Shown: positions 1 through 11,871, counted from the stretch's first letter. The stretch: DNA of 64,000 nucleotides from Azolla caroliniana (GCA_043228905.1 JBHGNT010000015.1:13950001-14014000); one strand, 5' to 3'. Made by a program: numbers and translations. Notes: a model not told the origin generated them from the letters alone.

Positions 1-242
1 GTGATGGGAGCGCTGATAGTTAGAAGGTGGGTTTCTGTTTTGGGCAGAAGATCTTCTATTTCCTTCTTTTTGTGGTTTAGGGTTCATTGGGCGGTGAGCC
101 ATCGTGGTGCCGTGTGTTCTTGATCTAGGAGTCTGTGCATGCATTTAGTCCTTTTAATAGTGTCGCTATCTTCTTCTTCTTTTCTTTCGTAACGGTTACA
201 GACAACCTATTTTTACATGATGATACAAGTGGGGCCGTCCAC
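1..242. other. Left edge, probable Gypsy-1 3' end
   Basis: No gene is supported here. The minus-strand Gypsy-1 pol frame ends at about 243, so this stretch should hold the element's 3' non-coding end and possibly part of an LTR. The window edge cuts it, so no terminus can be defined. ORFs crossing into it are shadows of the integrase frame. Confidence 0.3.
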
Positions 243-1420
243 TTACGCCACGGGTTCTCTGGCTTTGTCTTGTCCGGTAGTGAATGGGTTAGGTGGCGTA
301 GGGCCCAGGTAAGGTTTAAGGCGAAACCCATTCACCTTTTGCCATACTACATCCCCGGCCAGTGTACCTAGTTTGAACGTGCCTTGTTCTGCTCCAATTA
401 TCCTGTACGGGCGTATCCAGCGGAATCGTAACTTCCCTAGCATATGGCCCATGCGGGTTTGGAAAACCAACACCGCTCGACCAACGGCGAAATCCTTTTC
501 CCTTGCATTCCGATGTCGATCCACAAACGCTTTACGTCGTCGTTGTTCCTGCTCCAACATAGCCATGCTGTGTACGCGTTTTTCCCTGAGGTCGAGTAGC
601 TGGTGGAGCCGTACCTCCTCCGACTTGGCTTCCGATAGTCGGTCCTGTACCTGAATCCGCAAACTGGGTATCTGAAATTCTACCGGTATCACAACCTCCA
701 GCCCAAATGCTAGTCGAAACAGTGTTGACTATATGCTTGTTTTGTAGCTAGTTCTGTACACCCATAACGCACTCTATAATTTGGTATCCCAATCCGTTCT
801 ATTTTCATTGACGATTTTCTTCAAGATGGTCTGCAACGTCTTGTTGGTGGATTTCGCTAACCCATTCGCCTATGGATAATATGGTGTGCTCTTCTTGTGG
901 ACTACGACGTAATGATGTGTTAGTTCCCGAACCACCGTATTCAGAAAGTGGCTCCCCTAGTCACTGATGAGCTCAATCGGACAGTTGAACCAGCACCAGA
1001 TGTGTTCGTAAAGGAATCTCGTTGTGACGGCCGCCGTATTTTCTCGTAGTGCCTTTGCTTCTACCCACTTGGTGTAATAATCCGTGGCTACCAATATGTT
1101 TTTATTGCCCATACGGGTTGCCACCGGTGTGAAGGGGCCCAAAAAATCCAATCCCCACTTTTGGAAGGGGTCTAGCGGTAATACGGGCTGGTGTGGCATT
1201 CTTGCGCCCTCCGTGGGCTGGCCCATCCGTTGACACAAATCACACTTTCTACAATATTTGGATGCGTCCTTCTACGTTGTCGACCACCATAAACCCGCCT
1301 GCCATATTTTCCGAGCTGTAACATCGCCCTCGTAATGGTCGCCTGCCGTGCCACAGTGCGCCTCCCGTAAAACTGCTTCATTCTCATCCTAACGTACCCC
1401 ACGTCACCAAATGCTGTCAC
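243..1420 (-). pseudogene. Gypsy-1 integrase
   Basis: This is the integrase that would insert the cDNA copy of Gypsy-1. Reading down the minus strand there is a broken H2C2 zinc-binding region near 1220-1400 (residues YCRKCDLCQ are visible). The catalytic core begins with FQKWGLDFLGPF and continues with DYYTKWVEA around 957-1150. A C-terminal part with GRAVLVFQTRMGHMLGKLRF, typical of gypsy integrase C-terminal domains, lies at 243-692. The core is interrupted by stops just after the ELISD motif near 954-956 and again between 692 and 954. No chromodomain follows before the reading frame ends. A pseudogene, not functional. Confidence 0.88.
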
Positions 1421-3335
1421 TTCCTTTGTGATATAAAATTCCTTCTACGAGGCAGAAGTTACAGCTTCGGACGGCTAGTCGTTTCTTCTCGTCCGTGCGT
1501 AGTTGTGGTGGAGGTAGTCCCGTAGTCAAAAGGTATGTCATTTCCATAAGCCACTGGTCCGGAAAGGTTGATTCCGTTCTTTCTACCAGTGCTGCTACCC
1601 GCAAGATGTCGGCGTCCGGAAAATTGTCGTCGTCCTTCTGTACTGTTTCTCCATTATCGAGTCTGCTCAAAAAATTTGCCATTGCGTGTTGCGTCCCCGG
1701 TTGGTGCTGAATTACAAAATCGAATTCTTGAAGCAGCAACATCCATCACGCCAATTTCCCCATCAGGGCTTTTTTCTCCACCAAATACAGCAATGCCGAA
1801 TGATCCACGTGGAACGTGAATTTCCGCCCCAGTAAATAATGCCAGAATTTATTGATGCTATAGATCATTCCTAGCGCCACCCGCTCTGTTGTGGAATAGT
1901 TACGATTTGTTGTTGATAATTTGTGACTAGCATAGTACACTGCCCGGTACTAGTTTGGTTCGGTGAGCTGCATTAGCGCACTTCCTATTGCTATATCCGA
2001 GGCATCGACGAACACGTGGAATGGCTTCACCCAAACTGGTGGTTGTACGACGAGGGCCTGTGTGAGCATTATCTTAAGTGCCTCATAGGCCTTGTCCTCC
2101 GTTGTGGTCCATTGGAAGGGAGTCCGATGCACGACAACATGTAATGGCGTGGCAAAGTTCCCCAAATATCGTATCATCCGACTATGCCACCGTATTTGTC
2201 CTAAAAACCGGCTGAGCGATTTCGCATTTGTCAAAGTTTTGGCTTGTGTAATCACGGAGATCTTGTTCCGATCGACCGCTATTCCCTCCTTGCTGACTAT
2301 ATGGCCTAAGAGAGTCCCGTTGGTCACGCTGAAGGCACATTTCACGGGATACAGGCTTAAGTGTGCGGTGCGGCAACGTTCCAGGCACAGTTGCAGGTGC
2401 GTAAAATGGTCTATTGTTCTCCCATATACCGCAAAGTCGTCTAAAAAAACTTGCATGAACGTTGGAATATATTCCCCAAAGATCTCCGTAAGTGTCCGTT
2501 GAAATGTTGTCGGCACCGTCTTTAGCCTGAACATCATGATGACTGCCACATAGACTCCCCAGTCTGTGACAAATGTCGTCTTCTCTTGGTCCTCGGGATG
2601 CATGCGTACCTGGTTATACCCACTGAAGCCATCTAAAAAACTATACATCTCATGTCCTGCAACGACGTCCAGTACGCTATCGGTGAATGGTAAAGGGAAT
2701 GCGTCCGTAATGGTTACGATGTTTAATTTTCGGTAATCCACGCATACCCGTATTTTGTCGTTTTTCTTTGGGATGACTACTATCGGACTTAACCATGTGG
2801 CTTGTTTAACTGGCTGTATGAACCCCGCCTTCAGGAGTTTGTCAATTTCTTCTTTTACGCGGGTTGCATAGTTTGGGTTCATGCGGTAGCGGCGCTGCTG
2901 GACGGGTTTTGTGTCGGTTGCTAAATTGATTTTATGTTGATAGAACTTGGGATCTAACCCCTTCATGTCCTCGTGAGCCCAAGCGAACACATCTTTATAT
3001 TTCTTGAGTGGTACGATCATCGTGTTTCTCTGGTTCGGCCTTAATTCCTTTGCGATGGAGAGGAAACGGGGTTCCGACTCCGTACCCACATTTACTTCGT
3101 CTAGGGCGGAGGCGGTGACTCGTCGTGAAATTTCCATTTCCCTTTCGAATGTTGCCCGTGCTCTGCTGAGTTCCAATATGGACTCTTGGTTTGGTTTGTA
3201 AGCCTCGTCGTGGAGAATAGTGGTCGTGGCATATTCGGCCGCGGTTGCGATGACGTCGATTTCGAACAACGGAATGATCCGAGGGTGCTCATCTAGGTAT
3301 GCCTCTAATTCTGCATCCTCCACCCCAACCAACAT
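1404..3335 (-). pseudogene. Gypsy-1 reverse transcriptase-RNase H
   Basis: Reverse transcriptase and RNase H domains of Gypsy-1. The 461-codon open stretch 1950-3335 contains RVCVDYRKLN, a SFLDGFSGYNQ fingers motif and the catalytic VFLDDFAVYG, an F-x-D-D version of the usual Y-x-D-D box. RNase H follows with DASDIAIGSALMQ, then YYASHKLSTTNRNYSTTE and FHVDHSALLYL. Stops at 1947-1949 and 1743-1745 are in frame and single. The neighbouring residues suggest they were glutamine and arginine codons (CAG to TAG, CGA to TGA). The long open RT stretch suggests moderate age. Enzyme identity is certain, activity unlikely. Confidence 0.92.
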
Positions 3336-3350
3336 ATTTATATCTTCTGC

Positions 3351-3952
3351 TTATAATGGAGTTATACCCTTGGGTTGTGGCGTGCTTCCTTCCGTAGGTA
3401 CGCGAACCTTAGTGCGTCCGTGTCGGAAACTGATACACTTCTGTTGCCAGCTCTGCTTGATATTTGCTGCCTGAAGCCATGGTTTGCCTAGAAGCACTGG
3501 GTACGCCCCTGGGACATCCAAGGCGAGGATGACCGCCGAGATGTCAAAGCGATGTCCGCCCACGATAATGCGTATCTTGCGAATTAACCCCAATGGTCGT
3601 ATTGAGCAGGTATCTGCCATTCGGAGCCAGAATGGGCAAGCATCCCATTCTGAAATGCCTAACTCCTCACATGTTTTCGCGCTAATTACATTAACGCCTG
3701 AGCCGCCATCGATTACGCATCCAGGAATTTCCTGTCCGTGTAATATCATTCTGAAATGCCTAACTCGCAAGTTTTCGCGCTAATTACATTAACGCTTGAG
3801 CCACCATCGATTACGCATCCAAGAATTTCCTGTCCATGTAATATCAATGTAATAGTCGGGTTGTGGTGATCCACTACAGGCGGTCCGTCGCTAACGTCTG
3901 TAAGGTTTGTAGCGACGCTCACCCCGGGTATGCCCGTCACCTGTTCTTCCAT
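3351..3952 (-). pseudogene. Gypsy-1 aspartic protease with internal duplication
   Basis: Retropepsin-like protease region between gag and RT. The active-site region reads GCVIDGGSGVNVISAKTC, an aspartate in a D-G-G-S context instead of the usual D-T/S-G. It is followed by the hydrophobic FDISAVILALDVPGAYPVLL and LGKPWLQ, which match the retropepsin fold. The active-site segment occurs twice, at about 3652-3750 and 3750-3848, through a 98 bp tandem duplication. Because 98 is not a multiple of three, the upstream part (3746-3952) is in a different frame. One in-frame TAA (3348-3350) separates this region from RT. Confidence 0.8.
3652..3848. repeat. 98 bp tandem duplication in the protease
   Basis: Two adjacent copies of the same stretch. 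The string CATCGATTACGCATCCA occurs near 3707 and again near 3805, and AATTTCCTGTCC and GCCTAACTC are repeated at the same spacing. The copies differ by a few substitutions and a 3 bp deletion. The unit covers the protease active site and shifts the frame. Confidence 0.9.
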
Positions 3953-4442
3953 GGTTTGGAGGAAGCGTGGGACGAGCTACAACAGCTTCTCCATGGTTAC
4001 CGTTATCTCGTAGCCCACTAATGCCTGCCAAATGGGGTCCGGGACCAATCCTTCGTCCTCCGCTTGCTCCCTCATATTCGTGGACTCCTTCCGCATGCGC
4101 TCTGTATTCGTCGCGTTTGCTTTTTACACCCATGCCTAGGCTTGTCGTCGTATCTCATCTTGCGTGGCCCAATCAACCGTTTTTGTTTGCTGGCATGTCA
4201 TGACTTGTTGCACTTCCGTCGTAATCGTATTGACGGCAGGCCCCTTGCCCTTGCATGCTGGGCATTGCGCGCCATAATGCTCGGGCTTCTGACAAACAAA
4301 ACAATGGATGCTTGATTTGCCCTTCTCGGCTCCTAGTGGTGTGTGCTGATCCCTTGGTGAGACTTGCTCCTCACAGTTCGGCCTTGTTTGTTGGAACGCA
4401 CGTGGTGCTTGATGTTGGTCCCGGCATGGTTCTTGGTGTCGC

Positions 4443-5744
4443 TCATCTCCCGAGCTTTAATCGTAACCGGTGATCTCGATATTGCCGTGGCTTCCCACAA
4501 TAACCATTGAAGCCGCCACGTTTGTTTGGCGGCCGATGATTCTCATAGTGCCGGCCCCCTTTAGCATAACTCGGAGGTCCATGATAATCCTCGTCCTCTG
4601 GTTTGTCTTCCTCGGAATCGTTGTGATTTCGGTGATTCCAATGGTGCCGGTCGTCACGTGGGTGGCGATCCACATGCCGTAGTCAGTCTTCTTGCCTCCT
4701 TTGTTCAGTACGGCATGAGGGACATTGTGTGTCCATCCTACGTATTGTGGGAGCGGCTCTGTTCAACATATTGTATTCACCTTGGTCGACGGTGTGAGCC
4801 TTCGAGTAGTAGATTGGGCAGTGAATTCGCATGTTGCACTCCACTGCGGAATGCCCCGAGTTCAAGACAATCGCGCACTGGATTTCTTGACGAAACTGGC
4901 GTTCCTCGTCCTGGGGTAACGCTTCTCGTAAGGAGGACATAGAAAACCTTTCCTCCTCCTCGTCCAACTCAAGATGTAACGCTCGTTGAATGACCATATC
5001 CGCCGTTTCCCCTTTCACGCTATTATTGTTGAGCGTTGTCCGTATGGGTCGCCGTAATGCTGCCAGAAATGTCTCTCGAGCCTTGTCCTCCACAGGGCTC
5101 CATTCTAGTTTTCGTAGTCAATTTTGGAAATGTAAGTTGAAGTCTGTGATCGTCTCGGTCGGCAGTTGCTTAATCATGTAGAACTGTCCGAGGATTTCGC
5201 GTTGTGGAACCCTCCGATGGAAGAACCGCAAGAAAGCGGACTGCAGCTGATCGAAGGTTGTGATTGTTGGCAAATCCATCTGTGAATGCTAAAATGCCGC
5301 TCCCCCATCCAATGTTAACCCGAACTCCATCATTTTCGACTGGTGCGCGACCGCCTCCGAAAGGCTCTGCGCCATGTGGTTCGCATTCCAGACATTGAGG
5401 AACATGCAAATATGGGTGGTTGCTTTGGTTTCACCGTTAAAGCAGGGATAGGCAAAGGCCATGTTGGGGGATACGGCAGGTCGGGAAAGACCACAATGTT
5501 GCTTTGGTGAGTGTGCTCCCCGTGTATCGTCGAGGTATTTGGAGAGCGAAGAATCACCTTTGTAATCACAGCAAGTAGTATTGAGGTCGCTGAGGCGAGG
5601 CTTTTGCTGTGCACGTTCCTTTGCCTGGCGTGTGACGGACCTTGTGATTGGCCGGTCTTGTCGTGTTTGTTCTCTGGGGCATTTGTGGCTAAACATCCAT
5701 TCGTCGTTCGTATGTGAGAAGACACAGATCAACAAGCGTGCCAA
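4443..5744 (-). pseudogene. Gypsy-1 gag
   Basis: Structural gag region of Gypsy-1, in the same frame as pol. The N-terminal part (5289-5744) includes the capsid-like PCFNGETKATTHICMFLNVW and the following HQSKMMEFGLTLDGGAAF. The C-terminal part (4683-5093) carries a degraded zinc knuckle in which the second cysteine is lost (C-A-I-V-L-N-S-G-H-S-A-V-E-C). A second cysteine cluster follows (HCPIYYSKAH). The stretch 4443-4673 is rich in arginine, histidine and asparagine, as in gag tails. Stops break it. Gag would package the element's RNA in cytoplasmic particles. Confidence 0.75.
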
Positions 5745-6177
5745 AAGTGTTACCGATTAGGAACACGGTTTGCAGTCAGTCCTTCGACCTAGACCTCCAA
5801 GTGATTGTGAAACAACGAATGGTGGCTTCTATGCGTAATACGTAGGGGAATGTTCCCCGTAACCTAGCAGCGTATAAGGGAGACGGCTACAACCGACTCC
5901 TTAGCAGTGGTTACACTCACGTCCTTACACTCTTAGGTATTCCAGACACACAGTAGATTAGTCGTAGCTATACACAGATTTTCAGAGAAGATAGAATTCT
6001 ATTACGATACGCTTCTTTACAGTCCAAAAATACATGCCCCCTCTATCAAAGGTTTTTTGGCTTTATATATGCAAGGTCTTTTTAGCCGTTCACGCTTCCT
6101 GCGTGAACCGTTACATGCGTTATGATCTTATATTATTTCTTATTCCTATGCTCTTGTCTGTCGAATACTATTCCGGC
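5745..6177 (-). other. Gypsy-1 5' leader or LTR part
   Basis: Non-coding stretch between the start of Gypsy-1 gag and the first Copia-1 coding sequence. By position it should hold the minus-strand leader, the primer site and part of the 5' LTR of Gypsy-1. I could not match it to a second LTR, so no boundary is claimed. The junction with Copia-1 lies near 6178, where integrase coding sequence starts abruptly. Confidence 0.4.
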
Positions 6178-8267
6178 GGACAACAGTATGGACCGGTAAG
6201 GATGTGTCTTACCGGTATCTGAAGGTATTCGGGTGTCTCGCATACGTGCATGTAGGGAAGGACAAGAGAGAAAAGTTGGATCCGATTTCCCGGCCATGCA
6301 TATTCCTTGGATACGGCGATGATGAGTTCGGTTACCGGGTGTGGGATCTAGTCAACAGGAAGGTGTTCCAGAGTTTGGACATAGTCTTCATGGATGACAG
6401 GACCATTGCCGACTAGGAATCGGAGAAGAAGGTAATGAACTCTGGATCATCCATTGAAAACCAGCTTGAGGACAAAAGGATATAACCGGTTGAATACCGG
6501 ATGTTTGTCAGTAACTGGATGACACTCGACGAACCAGTCGGATATGGACGAGAAATCGAACCAACCGAAGAAGAAGAAGACACCAAAACCGGACAAGATC
6601 CCAATCGGATAAGGATGAGGAACAAATGGAGGAACTGACACTCAGAAAGCAAGGACGGAGATATCCTCTCCGGGAGAGAAGAGCCCCCCGAAGATTTCTG
6701 GATGTAGAGCATGTGTTGCTAATCGATGAGGCGGAGCCGGAAAGCTTTGAAGAAGCAAGGGTAGACACCCATAGCCGCAAGTGGTTGAGTGCCATGTAGG
6801 ATGAGATGGATTCCCTACATGAGAACCACACATACGAATTGGTGGAGTTGCCGAAAGGAAAGAGGGCACTCCGGAACAAGTGGGTGTACAAGCTAAAACC
6901 GGGAGATGCTGGAAATCCACCAAGGTATAAGGCCCGAATCGTGGTGAAGGGCTTCCAACAGAAGAAAGGAGTGGACTTCGATGAGATCTTTGCCTTGGTA
7001 GTAAAGATGAAATCCATCCGAATGGTATTGGGCATAGCGGCAAGCATGGACCTCGAGGTAGAGCAACTGGACGTCAAGACGGCATTCCTACACGGAGACC
7101 TCGAAGAAGAGATGTACATCCATCAATCGGAAGGATTTGAGAAGAAGGGGAACGAGCACCTAGTGTGCCGGTTGAAGAGGAGTTTATACGAATTCCTTCA
7201 TGACCGATCAAGGGTACCACAAGACGTAGGCCGATCACTACGTGTTTGTGAAGAAATTTGATGGAGGAGATTTCCTAATATTGCTCATGTACGTGGACGA
7301 CATGTTGATTGTTGGACGAGACCAAGTCAAGATATAGATGCTGAAGAAGGCCCTTAACCGGACCTTCTCAATGAAAGACTTGGGTCTGGCAAGACAGATA
7401 TTGGGGATGCACATCATTCGGGACCGGTCGAAGAAGCAATTGTGGTTGTCACAGGAAAGGTACACGACAAAGGTGCTTCAGCGGTTTAACATGTCAGAAG
7501 CAAAACCAGTTGGATCGACGCTCCCAGCAAATTGCAGGCTATCAGGTAAGCAAAGCCCGAAGACAAAGGCAGAGAAGGCGGATATGGTGAAGATTCCATA
7601 TGCCTCTCCGGTCGGGAGCTTGATGTACACAATGGTGTGTACTTGACCAGATATTGGATACGCAATCAGAGTGGTGAGTCGGTTCATGACCAACCCCGAA
7701 AAAGAGCACTAGAATGCGGTAAAATGGATACTCTGATACCTGAAGGGCACTTCGAGAATGTGCCTCCGATTCGGCTCCGGTAAACCCCTCATGGAAGGAT
7801 TTACTGATTCGCAAATGTTGGCTAATGTGGACACCAGCCGGTTAACTTCCGGATATGTCATGACTTATGCAGGGGGAGCCGTTTCGTGGCAGTCGAAGCT
7901 GCAGAAGACGGTTGTGTTGTCAACTACAGAGGCGGAGTACATGGCAGCCGTGGAAGCCGGCAAGGAAATATGATGGATGAAGAACTTCATCGGAGAGCTA
8001 GGGATCCAGGAAGAGGAATATTGGCTCTACTGCGACAGTCAAAGTGCAATCCACCTTGCAAAGAATGCGGCATATCATTCCAGAACGAAGCACATCCAAT
8101 GTAGGTACCACTGGATCCGGGAGCAAACTGAAGATCGATAGTTCGTATTGACGAAGATTCACACGACAGAGAATGGGTTGGATATGCTGACAAAGGTGCT
8201 AACACCCGACAAGCTGGACGCATGCCGGAAGCGGATTGGACTTACAAAACATCCCATACCGGAGTGA
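6178..8267 (+). pseudogene. Copia-1 pol (integrase end, RT, RNase H)
   Basis: Plus-strand Ty1/copia polyprotein, truncated at its left by Gypsy-1. The integrase C-terminal part reads KVFGCLAYVHV and FLGYGDDEFGYRVWD (6204-6416). RT follows with NKWVYKLKPGD, ARIVVKGFQQ and LDVKTAFLHGDL (6806-7190) and a conserved YVDDMLIVGRDQ near 7290. RNase H has GSLMY, FTDSQML and the copia hallmark VVLSTTEAEYMAAVEAGKE (7560-7975). The order integrase before RT defines copia. Stops include TGA for tryptophan in the KEI-W-W stretch (near 7971) and stops near 7338 and 7645. It ends at a TGA (8265-8267), directly before the polypurine tract. Two related copies lie at 15776-16837 and 55532-57200. Confidence 0.92.
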
Positions 8268-8277
8268 AGGGGGAGAT
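8266..8277 (+). other. Copia-1 polypurine tract
   Basis: Purine run GAAGGGGGAGAT immediately before the LTR start TGTTGGGAA. This is the plus-strand primer site of reverse transcription and fixes the LTR boundary. Confidence 0.85.
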
Positions 8278-8775
8278 TGTTGGGAAATTGGTCTCTCCGG
8301 ATGGGATCCGGTGCTCAATAAAGAGGAACCGGTGAGAACCGTAAGAGAAGATAGATTTGTAAATATGTCTTGAATAAGCCCATTGAAGCTATATTTGTAA
8401 ATAGCCCTAAGTTCATATAACTATAAATATGACTTAGCACAATCATTTTAATGTGTGATTGTGTTGTTGTGATATTGTTGTAACTATTGTATAGAGAGAG
8501 AGAGAGAGAGAGATATAGAGCCATACTCTGTTGTAACTGCCACCGTGCGAAGAAATAGAGCTCAAGGTTGTTGCCTCCGAGTCTCTAATTTGTATCCCTT
8601 CTCTTCATAGTGATAGTTCGGAGTCTGTGGGCTCCCGTGGTTTTTCCCTGTTAGGGTTTTCCACGTAAACATCCTGCATCATCTTTCCCTTGTGAACTCT
8701 CTACGTCCCATTTCTGTGTTTGATTCTTATAGAAGTGTTTTACTACTTGGTTGTGGCCGAGCGATATTCCGTGCA
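8278..8775 (+). repeat. Copia-1 3' LTR, right end missing
   Basis: The LTR begins TGTTGGGAA next to the polypurine tract and carries a GA microsatellite (about 8492-8516). Near 8745-8775 it contains GGTTGTGGCCGAGC, also found in reverse complement at about 15820 and 55580 in the related copies. In the best relative (55532-56152) the LTR is about 621 bp and ends ATCAACA. Here homology stops near 8775 and Gypsy-2a begins at about 8787, so the last 100 bp or so are lost. Confidence 0.8.
8492..8516. repeat. (GA)n microsatellite
   Basis: Run of about twelve GA dinucleotides inside the Copia-1 LTR. Confidence 0.95.
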
Positions 8776-9099
8776 TTTCTTTTTCAGAAACATCAAAGAT
8801 ATTGCTCCAATGTCTGATTGGTATGCTTTGCTTGATCTTCAATTTGAGGATGATAGGTAGAAGAGAGACTGCAAGATATATGTAATAGGGACAATAAGTG
8901 TCACAAGAATTTAGACACAAACTGTGGACCTCGATTAATAATGATAGTATTTGGAAGGCCATGATGTCAGAATACCTTGCGCATAACAAGATCAACAATT
9001 CCTTCACTAGTAATATTTTTAGTACACGATGTCATGAAGCTAAGGCTTCACAATGTCCAAACAACCTCATAATGGATAAAACACACTTTCATCAACTAG

Positions 9100-9960
9100 T
9101 GTCCATCGCGAGGAGTTCATAAGAATTTACAGATTAAAAATTGGCGTTCCGGGTGAAAAGTTATGACCGTTAGAGCGTTTCGGTAAAATCAGGAATTTAC
9201 CATGGTAACTTAGAATTGGCAAGTAGATTTGATGACTTGGACAGCTAGACGAAGTAACAAGGAATCGATAGGATTTTACGGATTGTTAATCAGAGTTTGG
9301 GAGCCCAAGTTAAAGCCCCGACAAAAAGTACGTTGCAAAATTATAGGAAATAAAAATATAAAAAAATGGCTGCCCTGCAAACCGCCCTTTTGCGGGGCGG
9401 TTTGAGGATGGTTTGATGGAGGTGGGGAGACCTTCCCTCACTAATAAAAGGCCTCTCCCCCTAGAGGGAATGGCATACACCAATAAGGAGGGTTCCACCA
9501 TCGAGGAGTCGAGCAACCCCTCCCCTACAGAGAAGGAAATGGCGAGGCGACCTTCCACCCTATCGTGAAGGGCAAGGCCATGGAGGTCCTGCGAAGGTGA
9601 ACACAAGAAGAGGTCATAGACGGGATTTGGCCACTCAACGAAGGGTCATAAATGGGACTCGGCCACTTGACGAAGAGGTCGTAGACAGGACTCGGCCATC
9701 GGAGAAGAGGTCGTAAACGGAACTCGGCCACCCGACGAAGAGAACGTAGACAAGATTCGGCCACCTCACAAAGAGGTCGTAAACAAGACTCGGCCACTGG
9801 AGAATAGGTCGTAGACGGGACTCGACCACCCGACTAAAGAAGAAGCGGAGCGAAAGAGAAGAGGAAGAAGAAGAAGCAAAGAGGCGACGAAGAGGACGTG
9901 TAAAGTCTAGGGAACCGGCAATATCTCACCAAGTCACAGAATCCCAGTGATTGCGACACA
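9100..9960. mobile_element. Insertion inside Gypsy-2a integrase, possible solo LTR
   Basis: About 0.86-0.95 kb of non-gypsy sequence splits the integrase core. On the minus strand it could begin TGTCGCAATC near 9958 and end CGATGGACA near 9100, a TG...CA layout that suggests a solo LTR. I see no clean target-site duplication, so this is tentative. The equivalent insertion is in copy 2 (about 48940-49820), so it predates the duplication. It includes the minisatellite at 9606-9832. Confidence 0.5.
9606..9832. repeat. About 32 bp minisatellite
   Basis: Six to seven degenerate tandem units built around GACTCGGCCACCCGACGAAG and AGAGGTCGTAGACGG. The equivalent array in copy 2 is at 49450-49710. 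Small ORFs with repeated residues across it are by-products of the repeat. Confidence 0.85.
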
Positions 9961-9972
9961 TGACCACAAACA

Positions 9973-10458
9973 TTACGACAATGCCAAAAAATGTGCCATC
10001 TTTGTAAATCTATCAACCGCAATTAAGATAACATCAAAACCTTTGGAACATGGCAAATCTATGATAAAATCTAATGAAATAGATTGCCATGGTCGTTCTG
10101 GAATCAATAGGGGTTGCAATAAACCATAGGGTCTATATCGTGGAATCTTGGTATGACAACAAGTGTCGCATGTGCGAGCATAATCTCGCACAAAATCATG
10201 AAGTTGTGGCCACTAGAAGGAATGAGATACCAATTCCAATGTCTTATAAATTCCAAAATGGCCAGCCATGTAGCCATCACGGCATTTCTCCAATAGTTTT
10301 GAGAAGACCACATCCATATGTAACATATAAAAGCACTTTATAATAGAGTACCCCATTGTTCTAGTAGAATTTCTTGTAATCGATATGTGGATGTTGTGTT
10401 TATAAGCATGACGCTCATCCTGGAGTAATATGACTTCGTATCTCTTGAGCAAAAACAT
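9973..10458 (-). pseudogene. Gypsy-2a integrase, zinc-binding and core start
   Basis: Minus-strand integrase N-terminal half. The zinc region is recognisable as GHFGIYKTLELVSHSF (10213-10290) and CDTCCHTK (about 10150). The core begins [20 protein letters not shown] and continues VDRFTKMAHFLAL, after which the frame stops at 9973 at the edge of the internal insertion. The remainder of the core (INRGPQFVSKF-like sequence) lies at 8787-9020. A frameshift separates zinc and core parts. Pseudogene. Confidence 0.85.
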
Positions 10459-10545
10459 CTATGCGAATATCATGCTTAATAATATCAGGTGTACTGGAAT
10501 CAAATGGAGTACCAAAAACTTTTCTTGTAAGTAAATGTGTGGGAC

Positions 10546-11720
10546 CTAGAAGAACTTATTTTTTATTATCAAAGGTACAATCGCTAGGACTGGGAGTAAG
10601 ATCAGAGCATCAAGACAACGCATTTGCCTTTCATTGCAATTCCCGTCGCCGATATTTGATCTTAAAATCAAACTGAGTAAGAAATTGTGCCCATCGAGCT
10701 TGTCATCTATTAAGCACTCATGCTGATTGGAAATACGTGAGACTCTTGTGATCATTATATACAATGATCTAATGAACAGACCCTTCCAAAAATTGTCTTC
10801 TTTGCTCAACACAATCAACAGTAGACAATAATGCTTACCAATGTCGACATGTGCTAGGATGAGTGTTGAAGTAAAGGCAAGCTTGAGTTCCATGAATGCC
10901 TTTTCTGCATCCTTTGTCCACATGAATGAATGATTCTTCTTTGTAAGTTGAATGAGAGGAAGAATTATCTTTGAATAGTCCTTGATGAATTTATGATAAA
11001 ATTGGCAAAACCTAACAAACATTGTACAAGGATTGTCCTGACTTTTGCAATATCTATAACAACACCATGTTCTAAAACTATATAGCCCAGAAATTCCACC
11101 TACTTGTAGTCAAAATCACATTTTTCCATTTTAGCATAGAGAGCATATCATGTTCCTAATGTGTCTTAGAATATATTAAGATGTCATTCAAGTAAATAAT
11201 AACAAGCATATTGATATCTAAGAAATCTCGAAAGATATCATTTGCCATATGTTGAAACACTGCATGAGTATTGGTTAGGCCAAAATGGATGATTGTATAG
11301 TCAAAATGTCCACAGTGCGTGCGGAAAGCTATCTTCCACTCATCCCCATGCTGAATCCGAACTAGATTGTATGCACCTCGTAAATCAATCGTCGTAAAAA
11401 TCTTTTCTCTGTTAAGGCGCTCCAAGAGACTAGATATCAAGGCTACAACATATCTATTACAGATCGTAACTTTGTCTAGGCCTTAGTAGTCTACCACTAA
11501 ACGAAGGGATCCATTTGTTTTCTTTACAAAGAAGATAGGAGCTCCAAATGGCGATGTTGAATGTTTGATAAAGCCATTCTCTAAATATTCATCAATATAA
11601 GCCCTAAGAACTTCTAACCCAGATGGTGATAAATTGTAAGTTGAGCCTCATGGTGGCTCCTTTACCTCTTCTAGATTAGTGGAACAATCATATGGACAAT
11701 GCTCTAGACGTTTACTAGCT
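10546..11720 (-). pseudogene. Gypsy-2a reverse transcriptase and RNase H start
   Basis: Minus-strand polymerase region. At 11156-11440 it reads [20 protein letters not shown] and ends [18 protein letters not shown], where the catalytic box is Y-L-N-D instead of Y-L-D-D. At 10546-11022 the connection domain reads VRFCQFYHKFIKDYSK and KDAEKAFMELKLAF. The stretch 11460-11650 supplies the upstream fingers with several stops. The altered catalytic aspartate alone would abolish activity. Confidence 0.85.
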
Positions 11721-11871
11721 TTATACTTATAAAAAACATCAGTATATTCTTCATACATTTTCGGATGTTTTCCATTAGATGTATTGTGAGAACTGGGCTT
11801 AACTAATTCTGAAAATAGAAACATCTCCTCTTATCGTCCTTGCGCAATTCTTTTAGTGAAATAGTAGAAAT

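Larger units (their letters stand above)
243..5744 (-). mobile_element. Gypsy-1, Ty3/gypsy retrotransposon, degraded
   Basis: A minus-strand Ty3/gypsy element runs right to left in the order gag, protease, reverse transcriptase, RNase H, integrase. That order (integrase after RNase H) defines the Ty3/gypsy class. The segments at 243-692, 957-1238, 1404-1742, 1746-1940, 1950-3335, 3351-3770, 4683-5093 and 5289-5744 are all in the same reading frame, so the original was one long gag-pol frame. The breaks are mostly single stop codons, several explained by CAG to TAG or CGA to TGA, as expected from deamination of methylated cytosines. A 98 bp tandem duplication in the protease is the only clear frame disruption. 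The element is dead but fairly complete. No LTR pair can be matched inside the window. Confidence 0.9.

Noticed and set aside
6413-7119. Minus-strand ORFs opposite Copia-1
   Set aside because: Shadows of the copia integrase/RT frame.
9525-9829. Minus-strand ORFs with repeated W-P-S-x-V-Y-D-L-F residues
   Set aside because: Translation of the 32 bp minisatellite in two frames; not a protein repeat under selection as far as visible.
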